Assembly: GCA_030599515.1 (NCBI GenBank)
Contig: JAUVNV010000141.1
Coordinates: 1-6,592 of the forward strand
DNA length: 6,592 nt
DNA from: Acidimicrobiia bacterium
GTDB taxonomy: Bacteria > Actinomycetota > Acidimicrobiia > Spongiisociales > UBA5794
Reading direction: 5' to 3'
The translations under genes and the position numbers were made by a program. Each line of letters begins with the position of its first letter. Within the stretch, counting starts at the first letter, position 1. Shown in pieces: positions 5,221 to 6,592 of the stretch. The notes below the pieces were generated by a model, which was given only the letters and a program-made list of their open reading frames with translations, made no database searches and was not told the DNA's origin.

Positions 5221-6012
5221 TCAAACACCGAACGCAAAGGTTCCGTATCCGACCACACGGTCGTGCGGACCCGCAGTGTCCCCCGAGTTCCGCAGGTCGA
5301 GGATCTGCATCCGGTATCCGCGACGGTTCGCGACGTGGAGCGCGGCCTGGATCCCGGTCCGTCCACACGCTGACTCTCGCCCGAGGGCGTCCGCATCGAA
5401 CCGTTCGATGGCCTGGGCCGTTTCGGCATCGAGGCGGCGAGCCGTCTCATAGTCGTGGTAGTGAGACAGATCGGATGAGATCAGCAGCATGGTCTCATCA
5501 TCGAGCAGCGGCTCCACCACGTCGGCGACGTCGGCTGGATCCACGTCGCCGGTGAGCATGGGAACAACCGGAGTGCCGGAAGCCACGATCTGGAGAAACG
5601 GGAGCTGGACCTCCAGCGAGTGCTCCCGCTCGTGTGCGGACGGCGAATCCACGACGAGCGGAGACTTCAGAGATTCCGCCGCACCGGCTCTATCGACCGC
5701 TACGTCACCGAGCGGCGTCTCGAGGTAGTCGACGCCGGGAAGGGTAAGTCCGGAGAACCACACGTAGTGCGATGGACCGAGCATGACGATGCGACGAAGG
5801 CCTTCCCGGTCTTCGAGCAGTCGATACCCGGTCGCGGCGACCGGACCCGAGTACACGTAGCCGGCGTGCGGGACGATGAGAATCCGCGGTTGGAAATCGA
5901 GCATGACGCGTTCAGCCGCGTCGAGATAGGCCCGGACTTCGGTGTCGAGACGGCCGCGGTTCGCCGGATAGAAGGCACCGGCGACGGCGGGGGAACGAAC
6001 GGTGGTACGCAT
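5221..6012 (-). CDS. amrB: AmmeMemoRadiSam system protein B (MEMO1 family, AmrB)
   Basis: This 263-residue protein belongs to the MEMO1 family, a fold shared with class III extradiol dioxygenases (LigB type). The putative metal-site residues known from MEMO1 structures are present: His49 (PHAGYVYSG), His82 (GPSHYVWF), Asp181 with His184 (SSDLSHYH) and Cys216 (ACGRTGI). Other hallmarks are the N-terminal RSPAVAGAFYP (6-16), the HSLEVQLPFLQ block (131-141) and the C-terminal VVGYGTFAFGV. Human MEMO1 has been reported to bind iron or copper, but dioxygenase activity is not established. There is no signal peptide and the length is normal. The ATG at 6012 follows a strong GGGAGGT ribosome binding site (6018-6024, 5-nt spacer), with a promoter candidate at 6039-6067. 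It is divergent from amrA and convergent with mgtC. Assignment is firm; the chemistry is not. Confidence 0.94.
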   Translation of the reverse strand: MRTTVRSPAVAGAFYPANRGRLDTEVRAYLDAAERVMLDFQPRILIVPHAGYVYSGPVAATGYRLLEDREGLRRIVMLGPSHYVWFSGLTLPGVDYLETPLGDVAVDRAGAAESLKSPLVVDSPSAHEREHSLEVQLPFLQIVASGTPVVPMLTGDVDPADVADVVEPLLDDETMLLISSDLSHYHDYETARRLDAETAQAIERFDADALGRESACGRTGIQAALHVANRRGYRMQILDLRNSGDTAGPHDRVVGYGTFAFGV

Positions 6013-6038
6013 GGGCTACCTCCCGGGGTGCCACCACC

Positions 6039-6067
6039 AACCTATGCCATCGCGGCACGCGTGTCCA
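6039..6067 (-). promoter_or_regulatory. Candidate promoter of amrB
   Basis: Read on the minus strand, TGGACA (6067-6062) matches the -35 consensus TTGACA at five of six positions. It is followed after exactly 17 nt by TAGGTT (6044-6039), which fits the actinobacterial -10 form TANNNT. Transcription would start near 6032, giving a leader of about 20 nt that contains the GGGAGGT ribosome binding site of amrB. This is pattern matching only. Confidence 0.5.
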
Positions 6068-6081
6068 CGGACTTCCGGCCC

Positions 6082-6110
6082 TTCACGGTGCCTCGTTCCG
6101 CCGATACGCT
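6082..6110 (+). promoter_or_regulatory. Candidate leaderless promoter of amrA
   Basis: TTCACG (6082-6087) resembles a -35 box and is followed after exactly 17 nt by TACGCT (6105-6110), a TANNNT-type -10. The amrA ATG begins 7 nt after the -10, where the transcript should start, and no Shine-Dalgarno sequence precedes it. Together these suggest a leaderless mRNA, which is common in actinobacteria. The -35 boxes of this promoter and of the amrB promoter are only 14 bp apart and face away from each other. Confidence 0.5.
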
Positions 6111-6116
6111 GTAGAT

Positions 6117-6592
6117 ATGAGTGTCCGTGAACACCCGTTCGTGGCTCTAGCCCGAGAAGCGATTCGCCACTACCTGGCCACGGGCGAGTTCCTCGATCCC
6201 GCGTCCGAGCAGGGCGACCCGCCGTCGAGTGGCGTGTTCGTGTCACTCCACGACGAGGCCTCACCTGGCCAGGTCGAGGGGCCGTTGCGTGGATGCATCG
6301 GATCCGCACAGCCCCAACACGGCTCTCTCCGAAGCGAGATCGTCCGTCTGGCCGTGGCTGCCGCCACCTCCGACCCCCGGTTCGTCCCTCTCGGAGCGGG
6401 GGAGGTCAACAACCTCGACATCACCATCTACTTGCTCGGAGAAGCTGAACCCGTCGACGATCTCGACGACCTCGACCCTTCCCGATACGGCGTGATCGTT
6501 GACGGTCCCGGAGGACGCACCGGTCTGTTGCTCCCGGCGATCCCGGGGATCGCGACCGCCGCTGAGCAAGTCGACATCGCCCGGCGAAAGGC
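6117..6592 (+). CDS. amrA: AmmeMemoRadiSam system protein A (AMMECR1 domain, AmrA), C-terminus cut
   Basis: An open frame from the ATG at 6117 runs off the right edge after 158 complete codons. It encodes an AMMECR1-domain protein: the hallmark LRGCIG is at residues 57-62 with Cys60. It is preceded by GVFVSLH (39-45) and followed by AVAAATSDPRFVPL (79-92), LDITIYLLG (100-108) and GRTGLLLPAIPGIAT (133-147). Homologues are usually about 170-200 residues, so only a short C-terminal part should be missing. The protein is expected to be soluble and cytoplasmic. Human AMMECR1 belongs to the same family; its biochemical role is unknown. Some archaea and bacteria fuse this domain to MEMO, whereas here amrA is separate and divergent from amrB. 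No ribosome binding site is visible, but a well-placed promoter suggests a leaderless transcript starting at the ATG. Confidence 0.92.
   Translation, partial: MSVREHPFVALAREAIRHYLATGEFLDPASEQGDPPSSGVFVSLHDEASPGQVEGPLRGCIGSAQPQHGSLRSEIVRLAVAAATSDPRFVPLGAGEVNNLDITIYLLGEAEPVDDLDDLDPSRYGVIVDGPGGRTGLLLPAIPGIATAAEQVDIARRK

Overview
The window looks like a high-GC Gram-positive chromosome segment. Codons favour G or C at the third position throughout, and the genes with clear ribosome binding sites use AGGAG-type sequences. Candidate -10 boxes have the actinobacterial TANNNT form (TATGCT, TACGCT). The protein set would fit an actinobacterium, perhaps of the Acidimicrobiia type, but nothing here fixes the taxon. 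There are eight protein-coding genes, two of them cut by the window edges. I see no rRNA, tRNA, insertion sequence or CRISPR array. The longest gene-free stretch is 254 bp (1079-1332).

Left part (1-1078, minus strand): a two-gene operon of multi-pass membrane proteins that I do not recognise. The first gene (131-1078) encodes a six-helix protein that appears to be built from repeated two-helix units. The second (118 leftward, cut by the window edge) begins with a segment resembling the middle of the first, so it may be a tandem paralogue.

Centre (1333-3128, plus strand): a monoacylglycerol-lipase-type alpha/beta hydrolase overlaps by ATGA a COG0731-type radical SAM protein with a single visible iron-sulfur motif. 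The hydrolase is preceded by a leader with a perfect 9-bp inverted repeat.

Right part (3215-6592): this holds all three members of the so-called AmmeMemoRadiSam set, split over three transcription units. They are the radical SAM enzyme AmrS (3215-4357, plus), the MEMO1-family protein AmrB (5221-6012, minus) and the AMMECR1-family protein AmrA (6117 to the window end, plus). An MgtC/SapB-family membrane protein (4538-5197, plus) lies between AmrS and AmrB and converges on amrB. Genes amrB and amrA diverge from a 104-bp region with two back-to-back promoter candidates, and amrA looks leaderless. The three families are known to co-occur in bacteria and archaea, but the reaction they carry out together is not established to my knowledge. 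It is the most interesting biology in the window.

The gap between amrS and mgtC holds an uncommon element: about 115 bp in one continuous 7-nt register, whose unit changes along the array from AGCYNCC-like to GATACCG to ACAACCG. Directly after it, two mutually exclusive small hairpins sit over the mgtC ribosome binding site.
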